A DNA stretch of 64,000 bases from Paenisporosarcina quisquiliarum. Its GTDB lineage: Bacteria; Bacillota; Bacilli; Bacillales_A; Planococcaceae. Below are positions 52,635 to 61,245 of the stretch, one piece after another. The stretch is from contig NZ_JAMKBJ010000006.1 in NCBI RefSeq assembly GCF_027563315.1, forward strand, positions 124,001 through 188,000, written 5' to 3'. Each line of letters starts with the position of its first letter. Positions within the stretch are counted from its first letter, which is position 1. The notes under the pieces are model-generated. The model was given only the letters and a program-made list of their open reading frames with translations. It searched no databases and was not told the DNA's origin. A program made the position numbers and the translations under genes.

Positions 52635-52724
52635 GTAGGATTACTTCCTTTTTACTTTTAAGTGTATCATAAGGAACTATTTTCGAGGGTGGCTATTCGT
52701 TGAACTTTAGCGATAGGTATCTTA

Positions 52725-52818
52725 GTCTGAAAAATCGCGGCTGACGTCTGAAAAAAGTGAATTGGCCTCTGAAAAAATGACGTTCACGTCTGAAAAATCT
52801 ACCTTGACGTCTGAAAAC
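52725..52818. repeat. 21-bp-pitch array, GTCTGA core (5 units)
   Basis: Cores at 52725, 52746, 52767 (CTCTGA), 52788 and 52809. The first is the edge form AGTCTGA; the inner ones are ACGTCTGAAAA. Confidence 0.88.
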
Positions 52819-52945
52819 ATGATAAACCTGGAGACAACCCTTCACCCAAATAGTAGCGTAGCGAAAACAAAACCATAAAAGTCATTAAACCTCAACAGGA
52901 GCCATATCGATGATCCCCGATTCGTAATGTTGTGACTGAGCGGCA

Positions 52946-53054
52946 GTCTGACTTTTTTGCGTTGACGTCTGAAAAAATGACGACCACGTCTGAAAGTTGT
53001 GAAGTGACGTCTGAATAAAGAGGCATGACGTCGGAAAAATCAATATTTGTCTGA
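52946..53054. repeat. 21-bp-pitch array, GTCTGA core (5-6 units)
   Basis: Cores at 52946, 52967, 52988, 53009 and 53030, then a displaced edge core at 53049. The first edge unit is AGTCTGACTTTT, as at 6823. The distance from the last core of the previous array is 137 bp, against 136 bp in the TTCGTTGGAC pair at 12774-12910. Confidence 0.88.
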
Positions 53055-53080
53055 CTCACTTTAGAACCGGCTACGAAAAA

Positions 53081-53116
53081 AACAAGCGACTGAAAAAATC
53101 TTCAGTCGCTTGTTAT
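53081..53116. terminator. hairpin after the repeat element
   Basis: AACAAGCGACTGAA / TTCAGTCGCTTGTT. Confidence 0.75.
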
Positions 53117-53125
53117 TCTTATCAT

Positions 53126-53304
53126 ATTGTCTAGTTGCGGAAGCCCAGCTCGCACCTCCGCTTGGGGCAACAGGATGTTGGTCATGAAGGCGTTCCGACA
53201 CGATGTCGGGTTTTTAGCCTTCCTACCTAACCTCATTCGAAAACGTGTTTTCGATTCGGTCTTTCCACCGTCGGAGTCGAGCTAGAGTGGGCTCCTCCAC
53301 TTTT
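53126..53304. repeat. structured intergenic element beginning GTCTAG and ending CTTTTC
   Basis: About 180 bp of GC-richer DNA with nested hairpins (GAAGGC...GCCTTC enclosing CGACACGATGTCGG; CGAAAACGTGTTTTCG). It begins TTGTCTAGTTGCGG and ends GGGCTCCTCCACTTTTC, the boundary pattern (GTCTAGCTNC...CCNCTTTTC) of the dispersed non-coding repeats I know from many Bacillus genomes. It abuts the 3' end of the HAD gene. Confidence 0.6.
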
Positions 53305-53308
53305 CTAA

Positions 53309-53971
53309 TTACCAAATGATTTCCCATTTGCGTTCTTCGGCTACTGCTTTCAGGCGGGCTTCAGGGCGGACTACTACGGGGTTGCCGACCATTTCCAGGA
53401 CGGTGATGTCTGAAATGCTGTCGCCGTATGCCGAACTGTTTTCCCAATCGATATCTAAACCTTCGAGTGCTTTGTCGATCATTTCGTTTTTACGTTCCCC
53501 TTGGATGTGGTAAATGCCATTGTCTGTATCAATGATCCCGTTACGAACTGGAATCTCTGTGCCGATGACATTGTGAATAGCATAGTCGCGGGTCACTTCG
53601 TTGAGCATCGGGGTAAATGCACCGGATACCAGCAGGACATGGTCTCCATCGATTAGATGCTTCTGCAACCGTTCGACGACTTTAGAGTTAAGATCTTTGT
53701 TCATATCTCGGGACATATCCTCAAAATATTCCTCGATTTCACTTTGATGCATGCCTTTGAATGTGTCCAGATAGAGTTGCATGGATTTAGCTTTCATTTT
53801 GTTTTCAGGATATATTTTCATTTTATACGCAAGGTAGGGCTTCATTAAAGCTCGATAAAACGATTTATATTTTCTGGAATGGACAGGATGTTCCTTCATA
53901 TAGTTCATCATTAATGTAAAAGTTTCTTGCGGGTATAGTGTCCCGTCAAAGTCAAAGATTGCTACGCGCAT
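53309..53971 (-). CDS. HAD-superfamily IB phosphatase (SerB-like)
   Basis: 220 aa. Motif I FDFDGTLYP, motif II LLVSGAFTP, motif III Lys region GERKNEM and motif IV YGDSISD define a HAD IB phosphatase; a helical cap lies at about 20-90. Relatives hydrolyse phosphoserine or lipid/sugar phosphates; the substrate is not readable. ATG 53971 has AGGAGTG before it. The 3' end adjoins a structured repeat. Confidence 0.87.
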   Translation of the reverse strand: MRVAIFDFDGTLYPQETFTLMMNYMKEHPVHSRKYKSFYRALMKPYLAYKMKIYPENKMKAKSMQLYLDTFKGMHQSEIEEYFEDMSRDMNKDLNSKVVERLQKHLIDGDHVLLVSGAFTPMLNEVTRDYAIHNVIGTEIPVRNGIIDTDNGIYHIQGERKNEMIDKALEGLDIDWENSSAYGDSISDITVLEMVGNPVVVRPEARLKAVAEERKWEIIW

Positions 53972-54162
53972 TGTGTGATCACTCCTGTTCTGATAATTCT
54001 AGTTTATCATGAATTTCATGTATTGATGGAAAATTCTTAAATTACTCAGAGAGAGTAGCCACTTATAAAATGGAATTTAAATTCCACGGAGGGGCGTTAA
54101 GAAAAAAGGTTTGCGCTAGTTCACTGTGAACAAGTTCCAAGCAACAAACACTTTCTCAAGTT

Positions 54163-54196
54163 AAAAAAATCCCCATAACTCAATGAGTTATGGGGG
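54163..54196 (-). terminator. terminator of the ThDP-enzyme gene
   Basis: CCCCATAACTC / GAGTTATGGGG, read on the minus strand into a T-run; eight bases after the stop. The DNA between 53972 and 54163 shows nothing else. Confidence 0.88.
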
Positions 54197-54203
54197 CAAT
54201 AAA

Positions 54204-55829
54204 TTATCCGCGTTTAAGCGTAGGAGGAATTTCTTCAGGATCCACCATAATTTCGATGACAGTTGGACCTTTATTCGAATTAGCGAATATCAGGGCTTCT
54301 TCAACTTGTTGGGCGGTGAAACAGCGGAAAGAAGCTGCACCCAGAGATTCTCCGAAGAGACTTAAGTTGGCTGGGTATTCATAGACCGTTCCTACTGAAC
54401 GACCCAAATTATAGCGCATCCCTTTATCGACCATATCGAGGCGTCCATTATTCAAGACAATAAATGGAATTTGCAAGTCATGGCATACTGCTGCAGATAT
54501 TTCGGTGCCGTGCATCATCATACAGCCGTCGCCAGTCAGGCAGGCGAGAGCTTGTTCTGGATTTGCAAATTTAGCACCAACCGCATAGCCAATGGCATGT
54601 CCCATTGTTCCGAAGACATCGTCCGCAAAGAATGTGCCTTCTTGTTCAATATCGAAATGTTGAATCGCATAGAACGTATGGCTACCATCATCACCAAACA
54701 GGATGGTTTCCGCTGGCAGATGTTTGCGCATTAATTGGATGGCCGTTACAGCTGACAGTCTCTCTGTTGGAGAAGGAAGAATCTCAACTTCAGTTGTTTC
54801 TTTCTCCATGAAAGTTGTTGCTGCAATTTCTAAAAATGCTGGATCTAGTATTGCGCGTAAATTCGTTTTGGCGTCTCCAATGACAGGAAGGGTAGGAACA
54901 GGAAGCGACCGACCGATAAATGTAGGCTCTATATCGAACTGAATGACTTGTTCTGGCATCATGTTCATTGTAAAGCCCGCTAACGTCATATCGGTTAGTT
55001 TTGTACCGATGACAAGTAACAAGTCTACGCCGTCATTTAAATAATCAGTTGCTGCTTGCGTTCCCCCAAGACCGAATGGACCAAGATGTCCAGGATGGTC
55101 TGTTCGAATGGAGCCTTTTCCGCCTGGTGTAGTAATAATTGGCACATTATATTGAAGTGATAGTTGGCTCACTTCTTCATAAGCCTGTGAAATATGAACA
55201 CCTTTCCCAATAAACAGGAGAGGTTTTTTTGCTTTCTCCAACAATGATTTCACTTCCCCCATATAAGGAGAGATTGCAGGTTCCAATGCCGGAAGAGATA
55301 AATTAAATGGTTCGACTTCTTCCATTAATACATCAGCAGGGATGGATAAATGAACCGGTCCTCTTGTTCCAGTCAGTGCTTTTTGAAGTGCATGCTGGAA
55401 GTATACTTGGAACTGATCCGCTCGTTCGACTCTCGCACTGAAGAGTGTAACAGGTTCGAACATTTTTACGAGATCGGTTCCAAAGATACTTGAATCCTGA
55501 CCCATTGCACGTCCTGAGTCTTTTACTGAAGGGTGTCCGGTAATGAAAAGTACTGGCAGATGATAAGCTTTTGCTTGTCCGGCTGCAGTGATTAAGTTCG
55601 TTCCGCCTGGTCCTGAAGTGCCGATAGCAACGCCAAGTGTATTGTTTTGGCGTGAAAAGCCTCCAGCCATAAAGCCGGCACCCGACTCGTGTCTGCTTAA
55701 TATAAATTCAATTTCGTTCTTTTCCATTGCAAGAAGAAGCGGGACAACCGCTTTACCGGGAATACCGAATGCGTGAGTTACTTGAAATGATTTTAAATGC
55801 TCGACCAATAATGATGCGACTGATTTCAT
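54204..55829 (-). CDS. thiamine-diphosphate-dependent enzyme, acetolactate-synthase-like
   Basis: 541 aa, three-domain ThDP enzyme. The Pyr domain carries the catalytic Glu in SRHESGAGFMAGG; the central domain has PLLFIGKG; the PP domain has the ThDP-binding GDGCMMMHGTEISAAVCHDLQIPFIVLNNG (GDG-x-NN). The group covers acetolactate synthase, oxalyl-CoA and 2-hydroxyacyl-CoA lyases, sulfoacetaldehyde acetyltransferase; I cannot choose. There is no small regulatory subunit gene next to it, which argues against a biosynthetic ILV role. ATG 55829 overlaps the upstream c-di-GMP gene (TGA/ATG, 4 bp), so the two are co-translated. Confidence 0.88.
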   Translation of the reverse strand: MKSVASLLVEHLKSFQVTHAFGIPGKAVVPLLLAMEKNEIEFILSRHESGAGFMAGGFSRQNNTLGVAIGTSGPGGTNLITAAGQAKAYHLPVLFITGHPSVKDSGRAMGQDSSIFGTDLVKMFEPVTLFSARVERADQFQVYFQHALQKALTGTRGPVHLSIPADVLMEEVEPFNLSLPALEPAISPYMGEVKSLLEKAKKPLLFIGKGVHISQAYEEVSQLSLQYNVPIITTPGGKGSIRTDHPGHLGPFGLGGTQAATDYLNDGVDLLLVIGTKLTDMTLAGFTMNMMPEQVIQFDIEPTFIGRSLPVPTLPVIGDAKTNLRAILDPAFLEIAATTFMEKETTEVEILPSPTERLSAVTAIQLMRKHLPAETILFGDDGSHTFYAIQHFDIEQEGTFFADDVFGTMGHAIGYAVGAKFANPEQALACLTGDGCMMMHGTEISAAVCHDLQIPFIVLNNGRLDMVDKGMRYNLGRSVGTVYEYPANLSLFGESLGAASFRCFTAQQVEEALIFANSNKGPTVIEIMVDPEEIPPTLKRG

Positions 55830-58078
55830 GGATGAATGACACCTCTAGATGAATTGAATTCATATTTTTTTTCGAGATCGCTAGCAGATAACGGTTTGCT
55901 GTAATAGTAACCTTGTATTTCGTCACATTTTAAATTTTCAAGGAAGTGTAGCTGTTCTTCTGTTTCGACGCCTTCTGCAATCACTTTTAGGTTCAAAGCA
56001 TGGGCGATGGATATGATGGTGCTTACGATTTGAGCATCTTTCGGTCCATTCATCATGTCTCGAACGAAGCTTCGGTCGATTTTCAATCGATGAATATGGA
56101 AGTTCTTCAAGTAATTTAGAGAACTGAAACCCGTACCAAAGTCATCGATAGCAATTTGTATGCCTAGTTCATGCAATTCTTCCAAAATCGAAGTGGAACG
56201 AACGACATCCATCGTCATGGATTCGGTGATTTCTAGTTCTAAGCCGTGCGGTGCAAGACCTGTTTCTTGCAAGACTTGTTTGACTTTATCCACAAGACGT
56301 TGCTTTAAAAACTCCTGAGGAGACAAGTTAATGGATAGTTTAAGTGTAGTCAGGCCTTGGTCGTGCCATTTTTTCATCTGACGGCATCCGTGATTGAGAA
56401 CCCATTCTCCAAGGTGCACCATCAATCCCATTTCTTCAGCCAGTGGAATGAAATCTGCTGGAGGAATAAGTCCGAGTTCGGGATGATTCCAGCGTAATAA
56501 GGCTTCCACGCCCACAACTTGATTAGTATGCAAGTCAATTTGCGGTTGGTAATGAAGCATTAGGTCGTTATTTTTTATGGCTAATTCGAGCTCAGATTCT
56601 AGCGTGAGCTTCTTGAGAGACTCCTCATTCATATCCGAATTGTAGATGCAGTACCCATTTTTTCCTTGGTCTTTTGCGCGGTACATAGCCGTATCGGCAT
56701 GAAGGAAAAGGGTGTTAATATCGGTTCCGTCATTTGGATACAGGGCGATTCCAATACTCGTACTTACATGAAACTCAAGGTTTTGAAGGAAAAATGGCTT
56801 ACGAACGACTTCAATGATATCGTCCGCCATTTTTTTCACTTCTTCAAGAGAATTAAAGTCAGCCAAGGCGATTGTAAATTCATCGCCACCCATGCGAAAC
56901 AGTTTTCCTTTTTCGAGTAAATAATCATTCAGCCGTTGTGCGATTTCAACAAGTAACGTATCGCCTTTTGCATGACCTAACGTATCATTAATTAATTTAA
57001 AACGATCAAGATCGAGCAGGAAGACGGCCAACGAAATGTCTTTGCCTTTTGCTGAATTCAGAATGCCATTTACATAATTATGGAAATAGCGTCTATTAGG
57101 CAATGTTGTTAAATCGTCATGATGTGCGTGATGTTGCATAAGTAATTGATTTTCATAGCGTTCGGTTATATCACGGAAGCTGCAGACTGTGCCAATGAAA
57201 TATTGATTGACACTATAAATTGGACGACCGTCAAATAAGCAAATGGTTTCTTTAACCGCATTTGGTTTCTGGAATTTCACTTCAACATCAGAAAAACTTT
57301 CTTTCGTCTGGATGATTTTTTCAATCCAGTCATCAAGAATTGCCAGTTCAGATGCAGGTTTTTTAAGGACATCCTTACGTTTCAATCCCGTCAGTTTTTC
57401 TGCATATGGATTAAATTCCATAATCCGACCATATTGATCCGTCAAAATCATGGCAGTATGTGAGGATTCTGTTAACACTTGATTCAGCACATTCAAATCT
57501 TTGTTTTGTTCTTGCAATTGTATTTCACGTTCAATACTCGTTCCGACAATCGAAAGCAATGAAAGGAGCAAAGGATCTTCAAAGTTCAAAGCAGTCATAA
57601 TGGAAACTGTTCCGAGAGTGCCATTCGTACGGTGATCTTTAAAAGGCACAGAATAACAAGCCGATTGGCAGAGGAAATTATGATAGTGCTGAGAACCTAC
57701 TACTTCAACCGGTAGATTATGGTTTAATGCAAGGCTGATACAATTGGTTCCATTGTAATTTTCAGTAAACTGAACCCCTGGTCTAAAGCCAAGCTGTTGA
57801 ATCACATCTTTGATCGTGTTGTCACCTTCGATATACGTAATGATACCTTGATGATCAGTAACAACAATCAAAAGAGGTGTTCCTTTCACCATTTTCAAAA
57901 ATTCTGGAATGAAAAATTCAACTACTTTTAAAACTTCTTTATTCTCTCTTTGAATTTGGTGAAGTTGTTCCTGGCTAATCTCAATTGGATCCGGAATTAT
58001 GGTCGGATCCAATCCCCATTTTTCACACCTGAGTTTGGACTCCTCGATTAGCTGGCGATTTAATTGTTGTGCGGGCAT
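55826..58078 (-). CDS. AcoR-type GAF sensor fused to PAS-GGDEF-EAL
   Basis: About 750 aa, cytoplasmic. Residues 1-205 resemble the N-terminal sensor of AcoR/DhaR-type activators (SKLRCEKWGLDP...; FRPGVQFTENYNGTNCISLAL; GSQHYHNFLCQSACYSVPF). A PAS domain (about 215-325), GGDEF (about 335-490, RMGGDEFTIAL intact) and EAL (about 510-745; EALLRW, DDFGTGFSSL, AEGVETEE intact) follow. In AcoR the sensor responds to acetoin; here the output would be c-di-GMP turnover. It overlaps the acetolactate-synthase-like gene by 4 bp, which makes an acetoin or 2-keto acid signal plausible. ATG 58078 is seven bases from AGAGGTG. Confidence 0.9.
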   Translation of the reverse strand: MPAQQLNRQLIEESKLRCEKWGLDPTIIPDPIEISQEQLHQIQRENKEVLKVVEFFIPEFLKMVKGTPLLIVVTDHQGIITYIEGDNTIKDVIQQLGFRPGVQFTENYNGTNCISLALNHNLPVEVVGSQHYHNFLCQSACYSVPFKDHRTNGTLGTVSIMTALNFEDPLLLSLLSIVGTSIEREIQLQEQNKDLNVLNQVLTESSHTAMILTDQYGRIMEFNPYAEKLTGLKRKDVLKKPASELAILDDWIEKIIQTKESFSDVEVKFQKPNAVKETICLFDGRPIYSVNQYFIGTVCSFRDITERYENQLLMQHHAHHDDLTTLPNRRYFHNYVNGILNSAKGKDISLAVFLLDLDRFKLINDTLGHAKGDTLLVEIAQRLNDYLLEKGKLFRMGGDEFTIALADFNSLEEVKKMADDIIEVVRKPFFLQNLEFHVSTSIGIALYPNDGTDINTLFLHADTAMYRAKDQGKNGYCIYNSDMNEESLKKLTLESELELAIKNNDLMLHYQPQIDLHTNQVVGVEALLRWNHPELGLIPPADFIPLAEEMGLMVHLGEWVLNHGCRQMKKWHDQGLTTLKLSINLSPQEFLKQRLVDKVKQVLQETGLAPHGLELEITESMTMDVVRSTSILEELHELGIQIAIDDFGTGFSSLNYLKNFHIHRLKIDRSFVRDMMNGPKDAQIVSTIISIAHALNLKVIAEGVETEEQLHFLENLKCDEIQGYYYSKPLSASDLEKKYEFNSSRGVIHP

Positions 58079-58400
58079 TCGTATCACCTCTTTATAATAA
58101 ATTATTGCGGAATTTTAAGGGAATAATTGATATTTTTACAATATATAACATTATTTTTGTATTATAGTAGCTTGTTCTACATTATATTATAGTAGATAAA
58201 AGGTGATTTTACCTACCTAATTATGAATAAAGTCGAATAAAGTCGAAAAAAACAATTAAATTTGTTGTTATATTATAATAAAGTTTTCTCTAATTTTGAT
58301 GTGATATATTTTTGACTAGTCTAATAACAACATTAGAGTTGACGGTAGAATGATAGATAGGGTTAGATAGTAAAGTATGTTGAAAGAGAAGAGGAATATT
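58079..58400. promoter_or_regulatory. divergent promoter region with candidate operator
   Basis: 322 bp, very AT-rich. It holds the dyad TCTAAT-AACAAC-ATTAGA (58320-58337), directly before TTGACG (58339-58344, a possible -35 of the MFS gene), and the direct repeat AATAAAGTCGA twice near 58226-58246. No regulator gene is adjacent. Confidence 0.4.
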
Positions 58401-59582
58401 ATGCAGCCAGATCAACGAAAAAAAATAATTGTTCTCATGATAAATATGTTTATAGCAATCGGGAGTTTTGGGATTATCATTCCAATTTTACCCGCTTATC
58501 TCATGTCAATCGGTGAAGGGGGCATGGCGGCAGGACTAATGATTGCCATTTTTGCAGGAGCACAGTTCGTCATGTCACCGATTGCCGGTAAATGGGCAGA
58601 TCAGGTTGGGCGTCGCAAGATGATTATTGCAGGTCTAAGCGGCTTAACACTTTCCATGTTTGTGTTTTATTATTCGGATTCAATTTGGATTCTGTACACA
58701 TCGCGCGTGATCGGTGGTATTGGAGCAGCCTTACTAATTCCTGCGATTTTCGCCTATGTAGCGGATATCACGACGATGGATCAACGCGCGAAAGGAAATA
58801 GCTACATTTCCGCAGCGATGTCACTAGGTATCGTAATCGGACCAGGCATCGGCGGATTTTTGGCAGATTATGACTTAAAGCTCCCATTGCTCGTATCTGC
58901 ATTGGTTTCTTTGGTCTCTGTTATATTCTCTGTCATTGTATTAAAGGAAAGCAGGGAAGCGGGAGAAGACGTAGGACCGGTCAAACAGGAACCAATGGTG
59001 AAAAAACTCGCGCAGTCTGTACACAAGCCATACTTCATTCCGCTGGTCATTACACTCGTCATGAGCTTTGGTTTGATGGCATATGAGTCGGTCTTAGGCC
59101 TGTTTGTTGATAATCAATTTGGTGCCACGCCAAAACAGATCGCGGTGATGGTGACGTCAACAGGAATCGTAAGTGTTGTCATGCAATTACTGGTAGTGGA
59201 TCGTCTTGTTCGCCGATTTGGTGAAGGCGTAATACTAAATTTCTTTATTGCGCTGACCGCTGTGTGTTTCTTCCTATCTTTATTTGCTTCCACGTATGTA
59301 CTGTTCTTTATGATTACGTTGGTTGTATTTTTAGCGACATCCATCTTACGACCGGTATTGAATACACTTATATCGAAGCTTGCCGGAAATGAGCAAGGTT
59401 TCGCAATGGGCATGAACAACGCCTATATGAGCATTGGAAATGTAGTAGGCCCGCTCCTTGCAGGTGTCTTATACGACGTTAATATTCTGTATCCATTCCT
59501 GCTAGGTTTTGTCGTGCTGGGAATTACAATCTTAGTGAGTGTTGTGTGGCAGAGGAAAAAAGCAATTGTGTTTGTGGATTGA
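58401..59582 (+). CDS. MFS multidrug exporter (NorA/Bmr/Blt-like)
   Basis: About 393 aa with 12 transmembrane helices. The A motif GKWADQVGRRKMI (loop 2-3) and the antiporter C motif GPGIGGFLAD (helix 5) identify a drug:H+ antiporter of the 12-TM DHA1 group. Substrates cannot be read. The start is ATG 58401 behind AAGAGGAATATT; ATG 58377 has no site. Alone on its transcript, with repeat arrays right behind the stop. Confidence 0.9.
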   Translation: MQPDQRKKIIVLMINMFIAIGSFGIIIPILPAYLMSIGEGGMAAGLMIAIFAGAQFVMSPIAGKWADQVGRRKMIIAGLSGLTLSMFVFYYSDSIWILYTSRVIGGIGAALLIPAIFAYVADITTMDQRAKGNSYISAAMSLGIVIGPGIGGFLADYDLKLPLLVSALVSLVSVIFSVIVLKESREAGEDVGPVKQEPMVKKLAQSVHKPYFIPLVITLVMSFGLMAYESVLGLFVDNQFGATPKQIAVMVTSTGIVSVVMQLLVVDRLVRRFGEGVILNFFIALTAVCFFLSLFASTYVLFFMITLVVFLATSILRPVLNTLISKLAGNEQGFAMGMNNAYMSIGNVVGPLLAGVLYDVNILYPFLLGFVVLGITILVSVVWQRKKAIVFVD

Positions 59583-59601
59583 CTTTTTGGAGTGTAGAGA
59601 T

Positions 59602-59674
59602 TTCGTTGGACAACTGGGATGTTTCGTTGGACAATATGAAAATTTCGTTGGACATATCTCGAATTTCGTTGGAA
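59602..59674. repeat. 21-bp-pitch array, TTCGTTGGAC (4 units)
   Basis: Units at 59602, 59623, 59644 and 59665; the last ends GGAATC. It begins 20 bases after the MFS stop. Confidence 0.9.
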
Positions 59675-59699
59675 TCACGAGATAAAGAGCTTTTGAATT

Positions 59700-59735
59700 A
59701 CCCCGCCTGCTGATGCTTGGCGGGTTTTTTGATGG
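59700..59735 (+). terminator. terminator inside the repeat element
   Basis: CCCGCCTGCTGATGCTTGGCGGG then TTTTTTGATG. Equivalent positions in the next element (61096-61131) hold a degraded version. Confidence 0.75.
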
Positions 59736-59747
59736 GAGAGAGGACAT

Positions 59748-59799
59748 TTCGTTGAACGAATTAAGAGTTTCGTTGGACAAATCTCAAGTTTCGTTGGAA
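59748..59799. repeat. 21-bp-pitch array, TTCGTTGGAC (3 units)
   Basis: Units at 59748 (TTCGTTGAAC), 59769 and 59790 (GGAATAG). The gap from the previous array is 83 bp core to core. Confidence 0.9.
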
Positions 59800-59884
59800 T
59801 AGGAGACAATCACAAACAGATAAAACTTTTGGCAGCAGCCAAAAGCAGTAAATGGATTTTTAAATATTAATAGAGAATTAAAAG

Positions 59885-59912
59885 GGCAGCCGAAATTGTA
59901 TCTTCGGCTGCC
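59885..59912 (-). terminator. GGCAGCCGAA hairpin, terminator of the NERD gene
   Basis: GGCAGCCGAA / TTCGGCTGCC around ATTGTATC, seven bases after the minus-strand stop. Confidence 0.88.
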
Positions 59913-59918
59913 TATTTT

Positions 59919-60890
59919 CTATAGTCTGGTAGACGAATCTTTAGTTAACCAAAAGGATTGGGATAGTGTATAGCATCGGTTTTTGTGTGCGTTCAATCGA
60001 TTCAGATTGAGATTGGTCAAGATATGGTTGGCTGCAAATTTGTCTTTTAGTTCGAGATAGTGGATGCATTCCCTGTTTGTGATGGTGTTTTTAAAAAGGT
60101 AAAACCATTCCTCGATTGCTTGTTGTTGCATGAGTTTGGTTGAGATTTTACATGTCGGACAGTGTTTTTTGTTCATTATTTTAAGATGACAGTTTGGACA
60201 TATTAAGCCCTTTCGAATGTGTGTCTGATCTAGATGAATGGTCTGGGCGAGAGGTTTTGGCATAAATTCGGTAGATTTCGAAGTGATTTTTCCAAGCAAA
60301 CGATGAAATGTACTCGAGGTAATGACGTCGGACATTTCGTTATACTCATCGATGTGATCAGTTATATCGCAACCCATTGTGATTTTAGCGAACTCTGGTG
60401 GTTGAGCAATATGTGTTTTGGAGTAAGCGAATACGATTAAGCCTTTGACCGGAATATTTACTTTAGATTGTTTCAGGAGGATTTGGAGTTTTTTGATGTG
60501 TCTTTTAAGTTGTTGTTCGGGACATTTGTAAGTAGTAATTGCTCCATCCAGTTCTCGAACGAGCTGGTAAGGATTTCGTTGAAAGAAAACTTTCCCTTTA
60601 ATATTTTTTATCTCTAGGACAGCTATGTATTTTTGGGTGATTATCAGGGTGTCTATTTGGAGGTATAAATTATCGTTGATGGGAATGTGAATGTCTTTAA
60701 GAATAGCATGATTTTTTGGAAATGAGACTTGCTTTAAGAAGTTATCCACGTAGCATTCTCCGTAATATCCGGCTTCCATCTGCTTAATTTTTGATTTGAT
60801 TTCTAAATGAAGGGGGTGGTTTAAGGAGACTCGGTGAAGAAGTCGTTTATAGATTTGTATTGTTTTGGGTGGAATACGCTGTGTATCGAT
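59919..60890 (-). CDS. NERD-domain (nuclease-related) protein
   Basis: The NERD core runs from GYYGECYVDNFLKQVSFP through LQIDTLIITQKYIAVLEIKNIKGKV, with the nuclease-like Asp and E-x-K, to LKRHIKKLQ; two CPNC/CPTC pairs (about residues 225-245) form a probable zinc ribbon. Function unknown, perhaps DNA processing. The first ATG in frame (60779) has no ribosome site. The frame is open 37 codons further to AAAGGAGG (60897-60904), six bases before ATC 60890, with a stop just upstream and no ATG/GTG/TTG in between. The extra sequence (TIQIYKRLLHRVSLNHPLHLE) looks like the usual NERD N-terminus, so I use the ATC start. Confidence 0.75.
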   Translation of the reverse strand: MDTQRIPPKTIQIYKRLLHRVSLNHPLHLEIKSKIKQMEAGYYGECYVDNFLKQVSFPKNHAILKDIHIPINDNLYLQIDTLIITQKYIAVLEIKNIKGKVFFQRNPYQLVRELDGAITTYKCPEQQLKRHIKKLQILLKQSKVNIPVKGLIVFAYSKTHIAQPPEFAKITMGCDITDHIDEYNEMSDVITSSTFHRLLGKITSKSTEFMPKPLAQTIHLDQTHIRKGLICPNCHLKIMNKKHCPTCKISTKLMQQQAIEEWFYLFKNTITNRECIHYLELKDKFAANHILTNLNLNRLNAHKNRCYTLSQSFWLTKDSSTRL

Positions 60891-60996
60891 AGAGATCCTC
60901 CTTTAGTCGACTTAGTTGATTTAGTTAGTTTGAAAATAGCATATTCACTATGAGAAATGCAAATTAATGGAAGAACGAATTTATGAACTAAAAACT

Positions 60997-61069
60997 TGGT
61001 TGTACGAGTTAAGAGTTTCGTTGGACAATTGGGCTATTTCGTTGGACAAAGCGCGAATTTCGTTGGACT
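60997..61069. repeat. 21-bp-pitch array, TTCGTTGGAC (4 units)
   Basis: Units at 60997 (degenerate TTGGTTGTAC), 61018, 61039 and 61060. Confidence 0.88.
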
Positions 61070-61142
61070 CGCTAAATCTAGAGCATTAGAATGGCCCCAC
61101 ACGCTGAAGCTTGATGGGTTTTTTGATGAGAGAGCGGTCATT

Positions 61143-61173
61143 TCGTTGGACAAATCTCAAGTTTCGTTGGAAT
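61143..61173. repeat. 21-bp-pitch array, TTCGTTGGAC (2 units)
   Basis: Units at 61143 and 61164 (GGAATC), 83 bp after the previous array and in the same relation as 59748 is to 59665. Confidence 0.85.
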
Positions 61174-61245
61174 CGCTAAATCAAGAGCATTAGAAGAGCC
61201 ACGCGAGCTAACGCTTGGCGGGTATCTTGATGTGATAGCAGTCAT

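Noticed and set aside
54204-55829. Biosynthetic acetolactate synthase large subunit (ilvB)
   Set aside because: No ilvN/ilvC neighbours, and it is tied instead to a c-di-GMP sensor gene; only the broad ThDP family is certain.
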